NCBI GenBank assembly: GCA_003991915.1
Contig: RQTK01000336.1
Span: 79,501-143,500 of the forward strand
Origin: Elysia chlorotica
Taxonomy: Eukaryota > Mollusca > Gastropoda > Plakobranchidae
Direction: 5' to 3'
DNA length: 64,000 nt
This document shows, piece after piece, positions 24,351 to 37,955 of this stretch. How positions within the stretch are numbered: the first letter of the stretch is position 1; each line of letters starts with the position of its first letter. Under the pieces are notes generated by a model, which was given only the letters and a program-made list of their open reading frames with translations, did not search any database and was not told the origin of the DNA. A program made the translations under genes and the position numbers.

Positions 24351-26998
24351 ATGGCAATCACATAATAAATATTTTGCTGCCTGGCTGCTTGGATGAGGAG
24401 TGCAAAGATAGTGCTGTATTTATCTGGGAGCATAACAAAGTTAGTTTTATCCTGTGTATATTTTATTAAATGTGTGCTCGGAAGTCGGCAAAGGTGATTT
24501 TTAGCTACAAGCGTTTAACGTGAAAAAATTGATCCAAGGTCGATTTTCCAGTGATCTAAAAAAAATATTATTAAAACCATTTTTCTTCACAAATATGCAG
24601 ATTTTGTAGTTAAATTCAGATTCCAAGTATTCGTTTAAAAATCTTGAAAAATCGCTATAAAAAAGGTATAAATTGTTCTCAGAGCATGTATGAATTTAGA
24701 CCACATTAATTTTCATATGTTTGACAGTAATTTAAAATATTTTAAAGCAAATTTTGATTATTTTTCCTAGTCTGTACACTTAATGACTACATTTTTTAAG
24801 TGGGATCCTTTTTTATTCCAGTACAAAGATTTTGACGAACATGGGTCATGGTATAAGTTATATGTTAACTTTGCATCTGGCAATCATAAGACTACCTTTA
24901 TCAAGAGTATGGAAGTTACAAGCTGGCTTTCTTTGCCTATGGCCCTGCGCATAGGAGATTTTAATCTTGACGGGTACCCTGATGCCTTGGCCCTTTTTTC
25001 AGATGCTACAGATGGGTAAGATTCTCTTCCCTTTTTCTTTGGTACACTTAACCTCTTGGTTTATATCTTGCTTTAAGCCTGTTGTTTTTTTTCATCCTCC
25101 TGATCTCTCTTTTCTTCGTTTTGTATAACTCTTATCTAGATCATCAAGTACAATACTTTTTTAGCATTTGCAATCATGCTTTATCATGCCTCCCGATCTC
25201 TGGTTGCTTTCAATACCTCTCTCAATTTTCCTATATTATGCTATTTTGTTAATTATTTTCCCCATAATATGTTCCAGCTTTTATCCTCCTTATATAAGTA
25301 TGGATTCAATATGTCCAAGTCTTGCATCCATACATAAGTGTGGGTTTAATATAGCACTGGAAAATTCTTCTTTTTATCTGGATAGGAAATGCACTTTCAA
25401 ATGTTATAGTGTAATCAATGAAGTCAGTATAGACCTTTTTGGATTTAATGTGCACATTCAATTAGAACCTGTAAGGTATAGACAGTGTTTGTTCCTATTC
25501 CCTCTATGAATCCACATTTTTTTTCTCCTACCTCCTCTTTAACATTGCTCCAGCATGATGATTCTGAACAATATTCTGGTGATATGACTCATTAGACTGA
25601 TAGAACGATGTAGTTCGCACTCTTCTGCTCCAGGTTCCTTTGGTAATGCTATAAATATTGATTCGAAGATATCTGTTGGAATATGGTTTCTGTCATAGAC
25701 TTTGTTGAGCAGTGTTTTGACCTTATGTATTCCGTAGTAATGAAGTGCTTTAATCGTCTAAATTGATATTTTGTCAGGACCAGTTGCTTTGCCGGTCTTC
25801 ATCGTTCTTATCACTGATTTTATCTCATCTTGTTTCATTACATTGTGGTCTTTTCAGTGGTCTTCTTTATGTATTCACCCATATATCTAAAACGTTTACC
25901 TTTTCCTTTATGATTTCTTTGACTTTAAACGATCTTTGGATAGATATTTTCTTTCCTTGCATAATTATACATTTTGTTAGCTAAAAAATTCTTAATGTTA
26001 ATGAACATTATTAAATACTCCAGAAGTCGCCTTATGTTGCGTTTATGTTAGCAAATTTCTCAAATCTACCTTTTACAGACCTCACAATGCATCAGCTTAT
26101 ATCCTTTACAATGAAGGGTGCAGTGGTGACCACTGTGGTGGGTTTTCCAGATCTCTCTCCATTGCTTATAATGATCCGCTACAGAAGTCAAAGCCAGTAA
26201 TCACCTCCTTTTTTGATTTGAAAGAAAACGTAAGTGCATAGTTATTGAATACAGTGGACCTCACATATAGCAACATCAGACTCAACGAAACCTTGGCTGT
26301 AACAAAGACTTTCTTAGGGACAGTTTTTCCCTTTATATTAAGCCTATAAAAGGACCTTGGGCCTAACAAAGAGATTTAACGAAAGTCTCGGGCGTAATGA
26401 AGTACTAGGCTGGAGTAGTGGTAGAGATTTCAACGAATACAGAGATACAATTATAGAGAGGTCATAAACAAGCATGCTTGTCATGCAAAATTTGACTCGG
26501 TGTGTGTGTGTTTGTATGCGTACTGAGTGATCAGCAGGTTGGTTAAGGTTCTGCGCCGCCGCTCCCTTCAGTAGATAGAATTGTGCAAAGAGACAGAGCT
26601 AGTCGACACACATGTCTAAGGGAGGGAAGTGTGAAATTATTGTTTGAACTCTATTGCCAATGCTGTCTGGCAAGCGATGGCAGGCCATTCTCCCAGCTTT
26701 CATTGTGCCGCCCGATATAAACATGTGCGCCTCTGTCTCTCTCTCTCTTTCTGGGGGGCGCGGTGGTCCAGGGGTAGAACATCGGCTCCCGACGCAAAAG
26801 GTCCCGAGTTCGAATCCTGGCTGTTGCGTTTCCTACTGGTTGGGTCGGTGTCAGTATAATGTGACCGGCTGAGACAGGAGTCATGGTATCCCCACCCTGT
26901 CTCGTGTGTGGCAGCACATAAAATTGTCAGACGTCCGTCTTGGGGCCCGTCCACAATATAGCCTATATAGTGCTGCTGTTAGACGTTAAACCAACCCA

Positions 26999-27060
<62 letters not shown>

Positions 27061-30000
27061 CTACTCTTGATTCCTGACAATGGGAAAACGTTTAGATGTG
27101 TTGTCACGGAGTGCTTGTATCTAGAACAGTAGAAGAGATGGAAGGCAGTAAAGCTGTGTGCTGCTCTGCATGGTTTCTCTCAGACCTAGATCTATGTACA
27201 TAGCAAGTGTGCTGCTGAACTGCTTATTTGTGCAAACACACGTTTGCTAATGTTACTTCTCCGATAAAAACACTACAAACACACACTTAGGCCTAAAAGA
27301 TCCACTATCTGCTTTTGGTATGTTTAGCTTGGCGAAGGTTGCAATTGCGCTGTTACTTGGGTTCATTTTTATTTCGTTAGTGCTCATGATTGATAAGTGT
27401 GAGGTTGAAAAACTGGGAATTAGGTTTCTTCGGGAAATTAAACGTAGGTATAAAGTGCCGAAAATCAAAGATATTTTTATCTTAGTTGAGTCTAATTTCA
27501 GCTTATGGAGGGAGTAAAATATCTTCAAGAAACGGCAAAGCTGTTTTAAAACTTTCAATAATTAAGAAAGACAGCAAAAAAATGTTACCATTATAGGTTA
27601 AACTCCTAAGAGTAAAGTTTGTTGTTTGTACTACCACATTGCCTGTAACAAAATTTTCGAGTTGGCCCACTGGCTTCGCTATATCGGAGGTCCACTGTAT
27701 TTTTCATCAAATATCTGCAGTAGTTAAAGTTATAGCAGAATATGGTTTAAGGCTTTTATAAATCTTTTCGCATGTGTAATGATTCTATTGCTATGTACTG
27801 CCTTGAATTCAATCTTGCAATATTGTTTGTGTAGATCTGTGTCTTTGTAAGATAAATATTTCATTGGTTGACAGAACATCAACCGTGACTTTAAGTCAGC
27901 TGTTAAAATTTTGAATTATAACATATTTTGCTCAGTCAATGTCATTTTTTTACTTTTTAAAAGACTTTTTTTTAAGAATATCATTTCATTAGATACCAGT
28001 ATTAATCAAACTTCGATACAGTTTTTTTGTTGTTTTTTTAAATCATAAATATTTTGACACAATTAAAATAAGCAATTCAAGCTTTTTAAAATCTTACTAC
28101 TTTTCTGGAACTACATTAATTTTTTTTTTCTTGTAGGGTGTATTGGATATTGTTATTTCTGAGACCCAAGATGATGGCTCAACAGCATTGAGAGCAATTC
28201 AGCAAGACTTTTCAGGAGATGCCAGCTTTCTCAAAGTCATGGGTGAGTAAACACTGTGCCTGAGTAAGCTCTCGAATTTATTTTTTAGTGTTTTGGGTGG
28301 ATTGAAAAACTAATGTCATCAAAGTTTCAACATATCCAACCTCTCCAATATTAAGCCCAAATATCTTAGTTTAAGCATGACTTTTAAGCAGCACAAAGAA
28401 CCCAATTTTTTACATTTGCCATCAGATATAAAAAAAAATCTATAAAAATACATTAACGTTTCAGCATATATTTCATATTATGATTCATGTGCCGCACTAT
28501 TAAGAAAGCAAAAATAATGCAAACAATATATCTCATACGTCAATAAAGACACTCCTCTTTCGGGGATATGAAAGTTGTTGAGAAAGATCCAAGGAAAAAA
28601 TATCCCCTCCCCATCAAAACACCTAAAATATGCTGTTGGATCATAATTATGTGGAGGAGGAAAAGGACATTGCAACACACTAGGCGCTGTATTTTCCCGG
28701 AACTCCTCCAACCACCACTATTTCTTTCTATTTCAAGCTTTTACAGAGCGGTCTGAAAAGAAACCAGTTGACTTTTTCCCAGACTGCTCTAAAGATTACA
28801 ACAAACTTTTCTCTATAAATGAAATTTTAAAAACTTAAAACTTCTGAAGGAGACAGCGGCTGGCTCAGATCTCCTGCATAACAAAATTCTCATAAAAAAC
28901 CTAAAGCAATGTCTTGAAATTCTTTTACACTTATTTAATTAAATTTGGGCATCAGGTACTTTTCCAGAGACCTGACAATTATCCCAATTCCAATTCCAAA
29001 ACCTGTAAAAGACCCCAAAAACTCACAAAATCATAGACATGTAGCTTTAATAAGCTGCCTCTGTAAACTTTACGAAATTATGGTAGCCAAACGACTATCT
29101 TGACATTTAGAAGTTAATGATCTCTTGTCCAACTTCCAGTGTGGATTTAGATCAAAGAGGTCTACTATGGATCACTTGATCCACCTTGAAACATTATTTT
29201 ATTAGAGAGGCTTTTGTCAATAACCATATCATGTTCGATGTATTCTTTGACCTAGAAAAGGCTTATGACACAACGTGGAAGATTGGCATACTTAAAAGCT
29301 TGAAGAATATGGGATTTGAAGTCAAGCTACCCATATTTATAAAAATCCTCATATCTTATCGACAGTTCCAGGTAAAGTTTGGATTCTCTTTGTCTGACTC
29401 TTTCCATATAGGGAGTCCCATGTTCAACAGCTCGTTCTTGAAATCGATCTTTTGGAATCCCTCCCTGGACGCTGTAAATACCAGGAAGCATTCTTGGCAG
29501 TTCTTGTTAAGGACAAAACCCCTCCAGAATTATATAGAGAAGGGTTTCAACAAATCATAGAAAATCATTCAGACCATTATCTACTTTTCACTGACGGGTC
29601 TATGGATGAGACCTGCATTGGAGCTGCCTACCACTCATCCTCAGCAGATAAATGCTGCGGGGTGAGCGCGAAGGTGTCAATATATACTGCAGAGGCAGTT
29701 GAACTATGCATGGCACTTGACACTGTCTCCACCCCAAGAAAAGACAAATTTTTAATCCTCTCTGACTTGATTTCTCTGGTGAAGGCGGTGGGTGAGGCAA
29801 ACTTGAAAAATCCAAAAATTCTTTACATGTCGAGAAAAATCCATGAACTGCAGCGAAATGTTAAGAGAATTACTCTCTGCTGGATCCCCAGCAACGTTGG
29901 AATTGAGGGAAATGAAATGGTTGATGAGCTTGCCAAGATCCGGCTCGAACTGGAACCTACTCAGGTGCAGATACCTGCATCAGATGCAAAGCCAATTATA

Positions 30001-33000
30001 CATAAGTTTATAAGAGACAAGTGGAAAGCGCAATGGAATAACCTGACTAACAACTTTAGATCACTGGGCGTGGGTGTCTCAGGCTAGAAGACGAGATCAG
30101 ATCTTTTTCAATCGGGTCCGACTTGGACATTCTCATGTTACCCACGCCTTCCTACCTAGAGGTGAAGAGGTTCCACAGTGCCATACCTGCAACTGTCCAT
30201 TATCTATGTCACATTCTGGTTGACTGTCGACTTTTTCACCAGGAAAGAAATCTGCACCTGACTTCCAAACCACTAGAGAGCATATTTACTAATGTTAGTC
30301 TTCAGTGAATACTGAGGTTTCTAAAGGACATTGATCTGTATAATTAAATTTGACTGTGATTGAAATGGATCTATTTAAATTCTGTACATACACTTCACTT
30401 TAAGCCAACCTTTTTATGCACAATTTTTGTGCTTTTACCACTCAGAGATACAGGAGTCACCGTTGCTTCCAGTATAATGTATTAACTGTCTTAGGACATC
30501 ATCGGCACAATAAAGCTGTGCTGACATGCTGTGAAAACAAACTCACTCACTCCGTGATTGTAGATATTTTGGTTTCAAAATAAAGTTCCCCATTCATTTA
30601 TAAAAAAATAAAAAATCCATACTTGTAAAATTATTTTTTACATAAAAAGAAACAAAGGCCTGTAATAGTTGTAAATTTTTGTTTTATTTTTCAGTTGTGA
30701 GTGTCTTATGCTTCAAAAACTGTCCTCGTGGCCACTCTGTAAGCATTTCTGAAGATAAATGTTCTTTATATAGTTATAAAAAAGTAATGTAATAGACAGT
30801 TTAATTCATCTGTGTAATTAATTCTGAAAATTGTGAAGTATCTAATTTGTTTGTTAGAGGGTAGATCATCTGATTAATCATTTCATGAATAACCTGTAAA
30901 TCAAAGGTAACAAAAATACACTGCATAATTGTTTTCACTGTGGTTTGTAGTGGGGTTTTTTTCTTCTTTTATTTTTTTTTCATTTTTATTGTTTTTTTAG
31001 CGATGAAACTAGATTACAATTGTGGTTTTGAAGTCAAGCAGGTTAATTTAATTCTTTTATTTGCATTGTTATATATTGTTTTTGTATTAATTGTTTATTA
31101 TTTGTTTGTGTGTGTGTGTGTGTGGCTTTAGCCATATGGTGTGAATCAGGTCGGTCCAACAGCCAAGTTTGAGAGCACCACTCCTATGGGGAAAAATCAA
31201 ATAGGTCAAGGTCAGTGCTAAGATAACACATGGTTATAAACTTTCTCGTCACTTCATTGAGATGTAGGATTTACAAAGTAGCTTGATGAATCTATACTAC
31301 TCACGTATGTAATTATTTCTTTTGTGGCTTAAACAGGGCTGCCACTCATCGATGGATCCACGGATTGTGAAGGAAAAAAAATTGCTAAAGCTGGTTGATT
31401 AAAAAATGAAAAAGTGCGAAAACAAGGATCAGATACACCTTTCTGTATTTCTAACTCCAATTGGAGTTAGAAATATTTTACTTACTGTATTTTACTTCTA
31501 TTTTCTGAGCCATTTTTGATAATTGTTTATGGACAGAAGACCTAAAATTATATTCACTATCTTCTTCTCTAGTCCATTATTATAATGTGGTTTAAGATGA
31601 ATTTCAATAAAAAAAAAAAATTTTTAACGAAAAACAAAGCTAACGTTTTAGTAGATACTGTTTGCATTGAGTCATTATAATGTGAACGGTGTGTAAATAA
31701 ATTCGTAATTTCTTTATATAACAGGATATATTAAAGGATTTTATTTTTAGGTTTAACTGTCATTTATTAGAATTTGCCCAACTTTGATTCTTATTATCTT
31801 CAGCATCACAGCTATCCCAGTCAGCTTACTTCAGTTTACAGCTGCCCTTCATGCTATTTGGATTAGGCCAGACCCCAAATTTTGTAGATGAACTCTATGT
31901 AGGAATACCTTACCCTACAGGAAAAGTGAGTGCCATATTTTCTTTTGTTTTTTTTTGGCATATATTCTTAATATCAAGTCAGGATGTAGTTTAAACTTTG
32001 TTTTTAAGGGCTTACCATGCTTGTATTTTTCTGTAACGCTGACTCATTCATTTGTTTCTCTCCTTGTCTTCTTTTCCTAAACAAAATATCCAATGTATTC
32101 TTTTACCACATAGTTCCCAGAGCTCAATCGATTTTACTTCTGTGTTTGCATAAATCCATGTCAAAACATAGTTTTAACATTTGTATCCATAGTAATCATT
32201 ATGTCCCAACCATATATGAAAAGGAGTTGAAATTACAAAGGCAGATTAATGTTTTTGCTTTTTCAAATACTTTTTATAGATTGTTTAATTTTAAGGTTCA
32301 CCAAGAACCCCCAATAATCTTACTGGAAAAAGGTTTGGATGATTTCTGATTCTGACTTTGGTGCAACCTCTGGTTCACAGTTAAGACAAGGTTGTGTGAA
32401 CGGGTCAAATAAAAAGTTGAAGAGGCTTTAAGAAATTATTGCAATATTGTAAAAAGTAACAGATTCTTACTTACATTATTTCCTCTTTTACATTTTCTCC
32501 CTCAGAGTCCAAGAGTTCACTCATGGTCAAGCATAATCCCTAACTCCCAAATTATTATTATCCCTTATCCTTTGGATTCACCATCAAGGTTTGTTCTTGA
32601 AAACCAAGGTGGTGGAATTAAAAGAAAGGAGGTGGGGGAAGAGAGGCTTATAACTTTATACACTAACCATCTTACTTTTGCATACATTTTTTAGTTTTTC
32701 AACCATTAGTTCTTTGTCTCCGAATCAACACACAATATGTTGATTACACTTATATTTTTCGTCGAGTCCATGTGCCATATGTGGATCAGGTACCTCATGG
32801 GGTTAACACCAAAGAGTGGCATGTGACTTACATTTTTTTTCCAGCCATGACTTGTCCCTGGAGGGGCTCTAACATTGAGCCTGTATTTAGCAAGCATGAA
32901 ATTCCTGCGGTTTTGTGACCACTGAATTCTTCTTGATATCAGCTGCTATTTGTTCACATAATGGCTGCCAGTAATAATAGACCTGCTCATTTATCAACAA

Positions 33001-35107
33001 ATACATTTACAAACTTTACGGAGACAAAGATTTAATAACAAATAACTTAAATGACATGTGTGTGGTAAAGAATGTTTTAGTGGATGTTCGTTTTAATAAA
33101 AATTAGTTTAGTAACTGAATGTGCTGGACATTATATTTTATTTCTCATCTAAGACTCTCAGGTGACTTATTCAACTAGACATGAGTCTGATCATCACATT
33201 AAGAAAAAAAAGAAATGAAAAGTTCATTTTTTTAAATCGTTTTGGACAGAGCAAAAAAATTCAGTTTTGTATAATAAATTAAAGAATCTGTAAGCCAAAT
33301 GCTTTTCTTGCCATTGTACTTTGAAGGGGTAGCAATAATTGAAAATAATTTGGAGGTTGGAGAAGTTGCATTTTCAATGAAACGAAAATGAGAAATCAAA
33401 TAAAATTATTTGCGATTGAGATATGGGAAACTGAAAAAAAGAAAAGAAAAAAAAAAAAAAAAAACAGCCAAATAACAAATTTTTTGGTTATCAAGTTTGC
33501 CTATTAGTATTATCCCTATTTTCTCTCTTTGCTTGCTCAAAGGTGGAAACATGAACTTTATGTGACCCCAAGCCGCCTGGTACTCCTAACTGGTGTTTCC
33601 CTTCTTGGAACATGTGCATTCATAGGGATCATTGTTGCTCTACTGCACTGGAGGGAAAGGGTAAGCAATGCACACATTTTCTGTTGTCAAATAAACAAAT
33701 TTCAAGCTCTGTTATTGAAAGAAAGATATGACAACTATTTTGCGAACCATGTTTTACAAATATGGTAGAAAATACCATACATTTGATCTTCAAAATGTAT
33801 ACAGAAAAGGGTTCAATTTATATAAATCCAACAAACTGAACTTAATTATCTCAAAGGGCTTGTTAAAATGGATTGAGTTAACCCCCCCCCCCCCCCATAA
33901 ACAGAGTTATTAATTGTTTGCTGCTAGACAATCTTAATATGTGATGAATTTAAAAACTAAAGTGATTATTTGCAATAGCCTTTAAATAATACATCCGTGA
34001 TGAAAATCTTATTTGCAATAGTAGCAAGTGAAGCACTTAGGTGGTAACCTGCTGAATTGTGATAGCATGTTAGATGTGTAGTTTTGGTGGTGGCTTATTC
34101 CCGATTATATTAGGCCTTTTTTTTCTCTCAAGATAGTGGAACCAAGATTTTTTTTTTAACTTTTTTTTTTAAATGATCACTCTGGCACTATCTGATATCT
34201 AACCTTTCAAATTAGATCTGCAGTCTAAAATTAATGCTGAGCTCATTCAATGACACTTGGAAAAAATGGTGCTAGAAATGGAGCAGTGTTCTCTTTGTCT
34301 ACATAAACTGCATCGAAAGAAAATTCAGTGATTTTTCTTTTGTGCAAGATAGTGTGAAAATTACAGTTGACGAGAGAAAGATAGACAGGCGGGTAGACAG
34401 GCAGACAGGAGAGAGAATAGACTTATCCGAGTTTCAAAAGACAGTTCATAACACATAGCTGGCTGGTAAAGAGGGAATCCACACAAGTATAGGGCAAGCA
34501 TCTCAGTCTTGATTTGGTTGTCGATGATTTATCGAAGACCTAACATTACTCTAAGTGTCAAGGCAGACCAAAGCCCATGACTGATGAACTTCCTTCTTTT
34601 ACCTTGCGACATACACCCATCTATTTGTTGGCTACAAGATACTTGATCATACATTTATAACATGTTTGATTTCATAGATCTCAGATTTAGAGGCCCACAT
34701 GTTGATAATACAGTTTTTAAAGAGATATAATGCGCTGGTGCAATTATGTTGATATGATTCAAATAATAAACAATTTTAGATCGAAATTAGTAAGAACAAT
34801 GCTGCATGTTAATCATTCTGAATTTGGTTAAGCTAGGTAGAAGCAGTCAGAGAATTCTGAATTGAAGACACATCCGCATCATTATTATGGTGCAGAATGA
34901 TTGGCATTACTATAACAGCTAAGCTGCTGGCTTATTCACCACACACAAAGAAGCCATAGGGTTATTTGCAGTACCGTACTGTCATAAATATTACATAATG
35001 GCAGCCTTAACAAAACTTATATTATCTTGTGGCTTTTTTTTTTGCAGATAGAGGACAAAAAGGAAAAGTTACAAGAAGCACAGAGATTTCATTTTGATGC
35101 TATGTAG
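24351..35107 (+). CDS. ITFG1: ITFG1 (T-cell immunomodulatory protein / LINKIN), 3' ten exons
   Basis: Ten exons join in frame with AG/GT borders: 24351-24439, 24822-25015, 26079-26229, 28137-28242, 30695-30738, 31132-31210, 31804-31925, 32506-32588, 33543-33660 and 35048-35107 (TAG). They give about 347 residues against roughly 612 in the human protein, so the signal peptide and first FG-GAP repeats are missing. Diagnostic pieces seen: LLPGC in the first exon; an FG-GAP calcium-type loop DFNLDGYPD in the second; [38 protein letters not shown]; one transmembrane helix in the ninth exon ([20 protein letters not shown]); and the conserved C-terminus RFHFDAM. The family are type I membrane glycoproteins with an extracellular beta-propeller, linked to cell adhesion and to RUVBL/tubulin partners. 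The reading frame is uninterrupted, so the gene looks intact here. Upstream exons were not recognised in the preceding 24 kb; they lie beyond a very long intron or outside the window. Intron junctions are predicted by eye. Confidence 0.93.
25140..25865 (-). mobile_element. Degenerate LINE reverse transcriptase fragment
   Basis: Read on the minus strand inside an ITFG1 intron. The stretch 25850-25560 encodes an RT start ([12 protein letters not shown], then [20 protein letters not shown] and [20 protein letters not shown]). The stretch 25470-25300 encodes a C-terminal RT piece ([20 protein letters not shown], then YGCKTW). The YxDD-containing centre is absent and stops intervene, so this is an internally deleted relic. 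It resembles the RT of craniofacial-development-protein-like LINEs (CR1/RTE group) and differs from the RNase H family elsewhere in the window. Confidence 0.75.
26753..27001 (+). mobile_element. Full-length SINE, head type A
   Basis: The best-preserved copy. The head has GGTGGTCCAGGGGTAGAAC and B box GAGTTCGAATCC. The body contains GGTTGGGTCGGTGTCAGTAT, GTGACCGGCTGAGACAGGAG, CCCTGTCTCGTGTGTGGCAG and AAATTGTCAGACGT. The tail is GACGTTAAACCAACCCAACC, followed by (CT)n to 27057. Polymerase III boxes are present. It is nested inside the pogo-type element in an ITFG1 intron. Confidence 0.92.
27001..27057. repeat. (CT)n microsatellite after SINE tail
   Basis: Pure CT, starting directly at the SINE end. 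Confidence 0.97.
28530..30557 (+). mobile_element. Non-LTR retrotransposon (LINE) with RT and RNase H, decayed
   Basis: This lies in an ITFG1 intron, in gene sense. From about 28725 the frames hold reverse transcriptase pieces: [17 protein letters not shown] near 29140-29190 and [17 protein letters not shown] near 29240-29295. An open frame 29452-30084 (211 aa) then encodes RNase [30 protein letters not shown] and [10 protein letters not shown] carry the family's D, E, D and D positions. The 3' end terminates in a short CTCACT repeat at 30543-30554. An RT followed by RNase H points to I-superfamily (Nimb/Ingi-like) LINEs. The RT part has stops and frameshifts and seems deleted between the FFDLEKAYD motif and the RNase H linker, so the copy is dead. 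Confidence 0.88.
31446..31475. repeat. 30-bp perfect palindrome
   Basis: Centred on CCAATTGG; both arms (TATTTCTAACTCCAA) match exactly. It lies in an ITFG1 intron. Confidence 0.9.
33661..35047. other. Last ITFG1 intron
   Basis: No element recognised beyond a poly-C run near 33882-33896 and AT-rich sequence. Confidence 0.6.
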
Positions 35108-36250
35108 AGAGCAATTGATCAACCTTATTTTGTGGCTATGATAAGGGAAGAGGTTTGGGAAATATTCTTAAGCACACTGTGAAAATGTTGTTATTGGGTT
35201 AAGTATGACTTTTTTTTTCCTTGGTATCTTATGCTTTACCTTTTTAAAAATATATTTTGTTGTTTGATTTCATTATTTTTGTACTTTCACTGATACAACT
35301 TAATGGTGTTTGATGATTATAAAGAGACACTGATTTTAGTGGGTTTTTTTTACAATTTCTTTGTTGTTGGTTTTTAGTTTTACTTTTTTTTTTTATAGGA
35401 GTTGTGAACATTTGGAAAGATTTTTTTTCGGAGCTATTGGAAAAAGCTTTTATTTTTTACCTTCAGCAAGAGCCAAATGATATTACTTTTGGCTCATAAA
35501 ATACAACTTTTAAAAATTGAATCTGTTGTCTATTGATACTTGTTGCCATACTCACACTCCTTGTTTGTATTTTTGTTTTTTTTATTAAGATGAATTCCTA
35601 TGCAGTAAGTTTTAAGTAGATGTGATTCATTATCTTTACTTCATTCTTATCTTTTGTCGTATTTTTGTAGACAACTTAGGGTTTCCATTTGACTCTAGAA
35701 ATCATGGAATCCTGGGAAAGTCCTGGAATTTTGCTTTGGGTCATGGAAATCCTGGAAATTTACATAATAGAAAAAAAAAGAGAAAAAGTTACTTTGTTTG
35801 AAAAGGTGGAATACTGCGCTCATCCCACCTTTGAGCAATAGCCTCAGCACTGTAAGATACCCGTAATTTGAGGACAACCTTGTAGCATAATCTTGTCATA
35901 ATAAACCTTTTCTTATTAACTTGGGGCCAATTTTTTCTTTGTGGTCCACCATATCAGTCCAAAATGAAGGGGCTATGAAAACAAATCATAGTTTGTGATC
36001 ACATGTCTGACAAGAGAGAGAAGATTGGCTTCTACTCTCTATGATGTGAACAGGGGATCCTACCACTCCTGGAATTCTGGAGAGGTTCTGAAATGTTGTT
36101 TTTGGTTCTGAAAATTCTGAAATTTTTTTAAGTCTTGGAAATCTAGGAACTTTACAATTTGCCAAAACATGATGATCATAATCTTCATTAACAAAGAAGA
36201 AGAAAATCCAGACGAAAACATACTTGGTTTGGCAACCTAACATTCCACCA
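35108..36250 (+). other. ITFG1 3' region with two 'CTGGAA' modules
   Basis: Probable 3' untranslated region; AATAAA at 35900-35905 is one candidate polyadenylation signal. Two related blocks (about 35690-35765 and 36065-36165) repeat phrases such as GGAATCCTGGGAAAGTCCTG, TGGAAATCCTGGAAATTTAC and GTCTTGGAAATCTAGGAACT, a low-complexity dispersed repeat of unknown origin. Confidence 0.45.
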
Positions 36251-36259
36251 GTGCCTTAA

Positions 36260-37790
36260 ATTGTAAAAAGTAGTGCTTATGGATACTAAATAGCTTTTTC
36301 TATTGGCAGTACAGAAAGGCGATCATTCTATACGACTGGGTTGCAATAAGCATGACAATTTTTAAATGGTGCTTTTTTAGTTCTTTTCTGACCTTTTCAT
36401 CAACAAATCTCTGTGTGTGTGGCTTTGATATTTAATAATGTAGATAGGGAATAACACTGAATACCTGAAATGAATAGTTAGTCATCTGCTCCTACTTAAA
36501 ATTTTAAGGATACTTGTCCATGGGCTTTTGAAGAAAGAAAAAAACACAACTTATATAAAACCACCTCTGACATTTTTTACTGTAAAAGGTTTTCATTGAT
36601 GGGTTTCAAAATAGTTTATATCCAACAAACTTGCTTGCATAACTTCATACATTGTTTCTTAGTTCACAAGCTGTAGAGAAATCTGAATGTAATTGTAATC
36701 AAAAGACACAAAAACGGTGGTTTTGCTATAAATTTACACTGCTTGGTATGTCTTTGTGATATCTGATAAGTTTGTAGTCCAACAAAACAATAATGTGTGA
36801 CCTGCTGCTTCCAAATATAATAATTTCACTATTTCCTACATCTAGATAGCAGCACTATCACTAGTTTTCTGCTGTCTAGTGTCAACTGTTTTTACATTAG
36901 GTCAAGCAATAGCAGTATAGGCATCTTTTTCCTGGTATCCACAGCAGCATTACCAATGTTGTTTTAATGTTCACCTTACCTACTTCCTCATGTGCTTGTT
37001 GTTCTTTTTCCCTCTTGTTAACTTGATGATAATCATTTACATTATTGCACATTGTTTCCCCAACAAATACCATCTAGATTTTTCTGCTTTTCTTAGCATT
37101 GAGACAATTTTTTCTGTTTTTCCGGTATGGCCATTATTTCACACGGCTTTCTGCCTGGGCTCGTTTAGTTTTCACCCAGCCTATCCCTTGCCACATGTTG
37201 CGGTCGTTGCCCTTCTGTGAACTTGGGCTTAGTTCACTTTGGGCTTATGTATTTCAATAAGGTTCTATTAAAAACGGAGTCGCTTTTAGATTTAAAATAA
37301 AAAAAATCAAATGAATAAGAGATCTGAATTAATCTAAGAAGGATATTTTCTCATGATTTGGAATAACAATATGTGTTGGATATAGTTTATTTCATGCTAC
37401 AATGTTGTTTTTAAGTAGTTGAGTTTATTTGGTCACAGTTACAAAGATAAATAGAGGCCATAGAAAATAATCAATAAGTCAACAGTAAGACTAAGACTCA
37501 CAAAATTTTTCTAATAAAATAAAATACAAAGATAAATGTTTCTACTTTATAACCTGTAATTATCTTGTTAGTGTTACCACATGCTCGTTCGTTTGTCTAG
37601 ATTGATCTGTCTAAAGTTGGTTCTTTCAAAACTTCTTTACAATGTAATCTGAATCCAAGGACCAATATGCACAGTGCTGAACACAATAATAGTCGCCAGT
37701 AACTTTAGAAATGGTTGAAATCTTATGGTATCATGCAGGTTATCATTTTTGCAACTTGAACTATAATTATCGTTTTTACCTTCACACAGT
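36260..37790. other. Intergenic, no feature seen
   Basis: No coding or repeat signal recognised. Confidence 0.5.
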
Positions 37791-37804
37791 CCTTTCTGCC
37801 TCTC

Positions 37805-37810
37805 TTTGTC

Positions 37811-37841
<31 letters not shown>

Positions 37842-37861
37842 GCCTATCTATCTGTCTCTGC

Positions 37862-37942
<81 letters not shown>

Positions 37943-37955
37943 TCTTCTCTCTATA
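37805..37955. repeat. (CT)n microsatellite
   Basis: About 130 bases of CT with minor breaks; the Leu/Ser frame across it is an artefact. Confidence 0.97.

Larger units (their letters stand above)
26252..27697. mobile_element. Pogo/Tigger-type DNA transposon with TIRs and TA duplication
   Basis: The left end reads CAGTGGACCTCACATATAGC and the right end, reverse-complemented, CAGTGGACCTCCGATATAGC. Both are flanked by TA (26250-26251 and 27698-27699). Sub-terminal sequence has the 'taacaaag / taacgaaa' phrasing usual for Tigger-like ends. The element lies only 22 bp after the 3' end of an ITFG1 exon. Its interior holds a full-length SINE (26753-27001), a CT array, and no recognisable transposase, so it is non-autonomous or decayed. 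Confidence 0.82.

Noticed and set aside
26760-26830. tRNA gene
   Set aside because: A and B boxes are present, but the sequence runs into a SINE body shared with several other copies, so it is a SINE head.
27320-27517. 65-codon frame with a hydrophobic N-terminus
   Set aside because: Within a pogo-type element and without homology; an antisense frame of 101 codons overlaps it.
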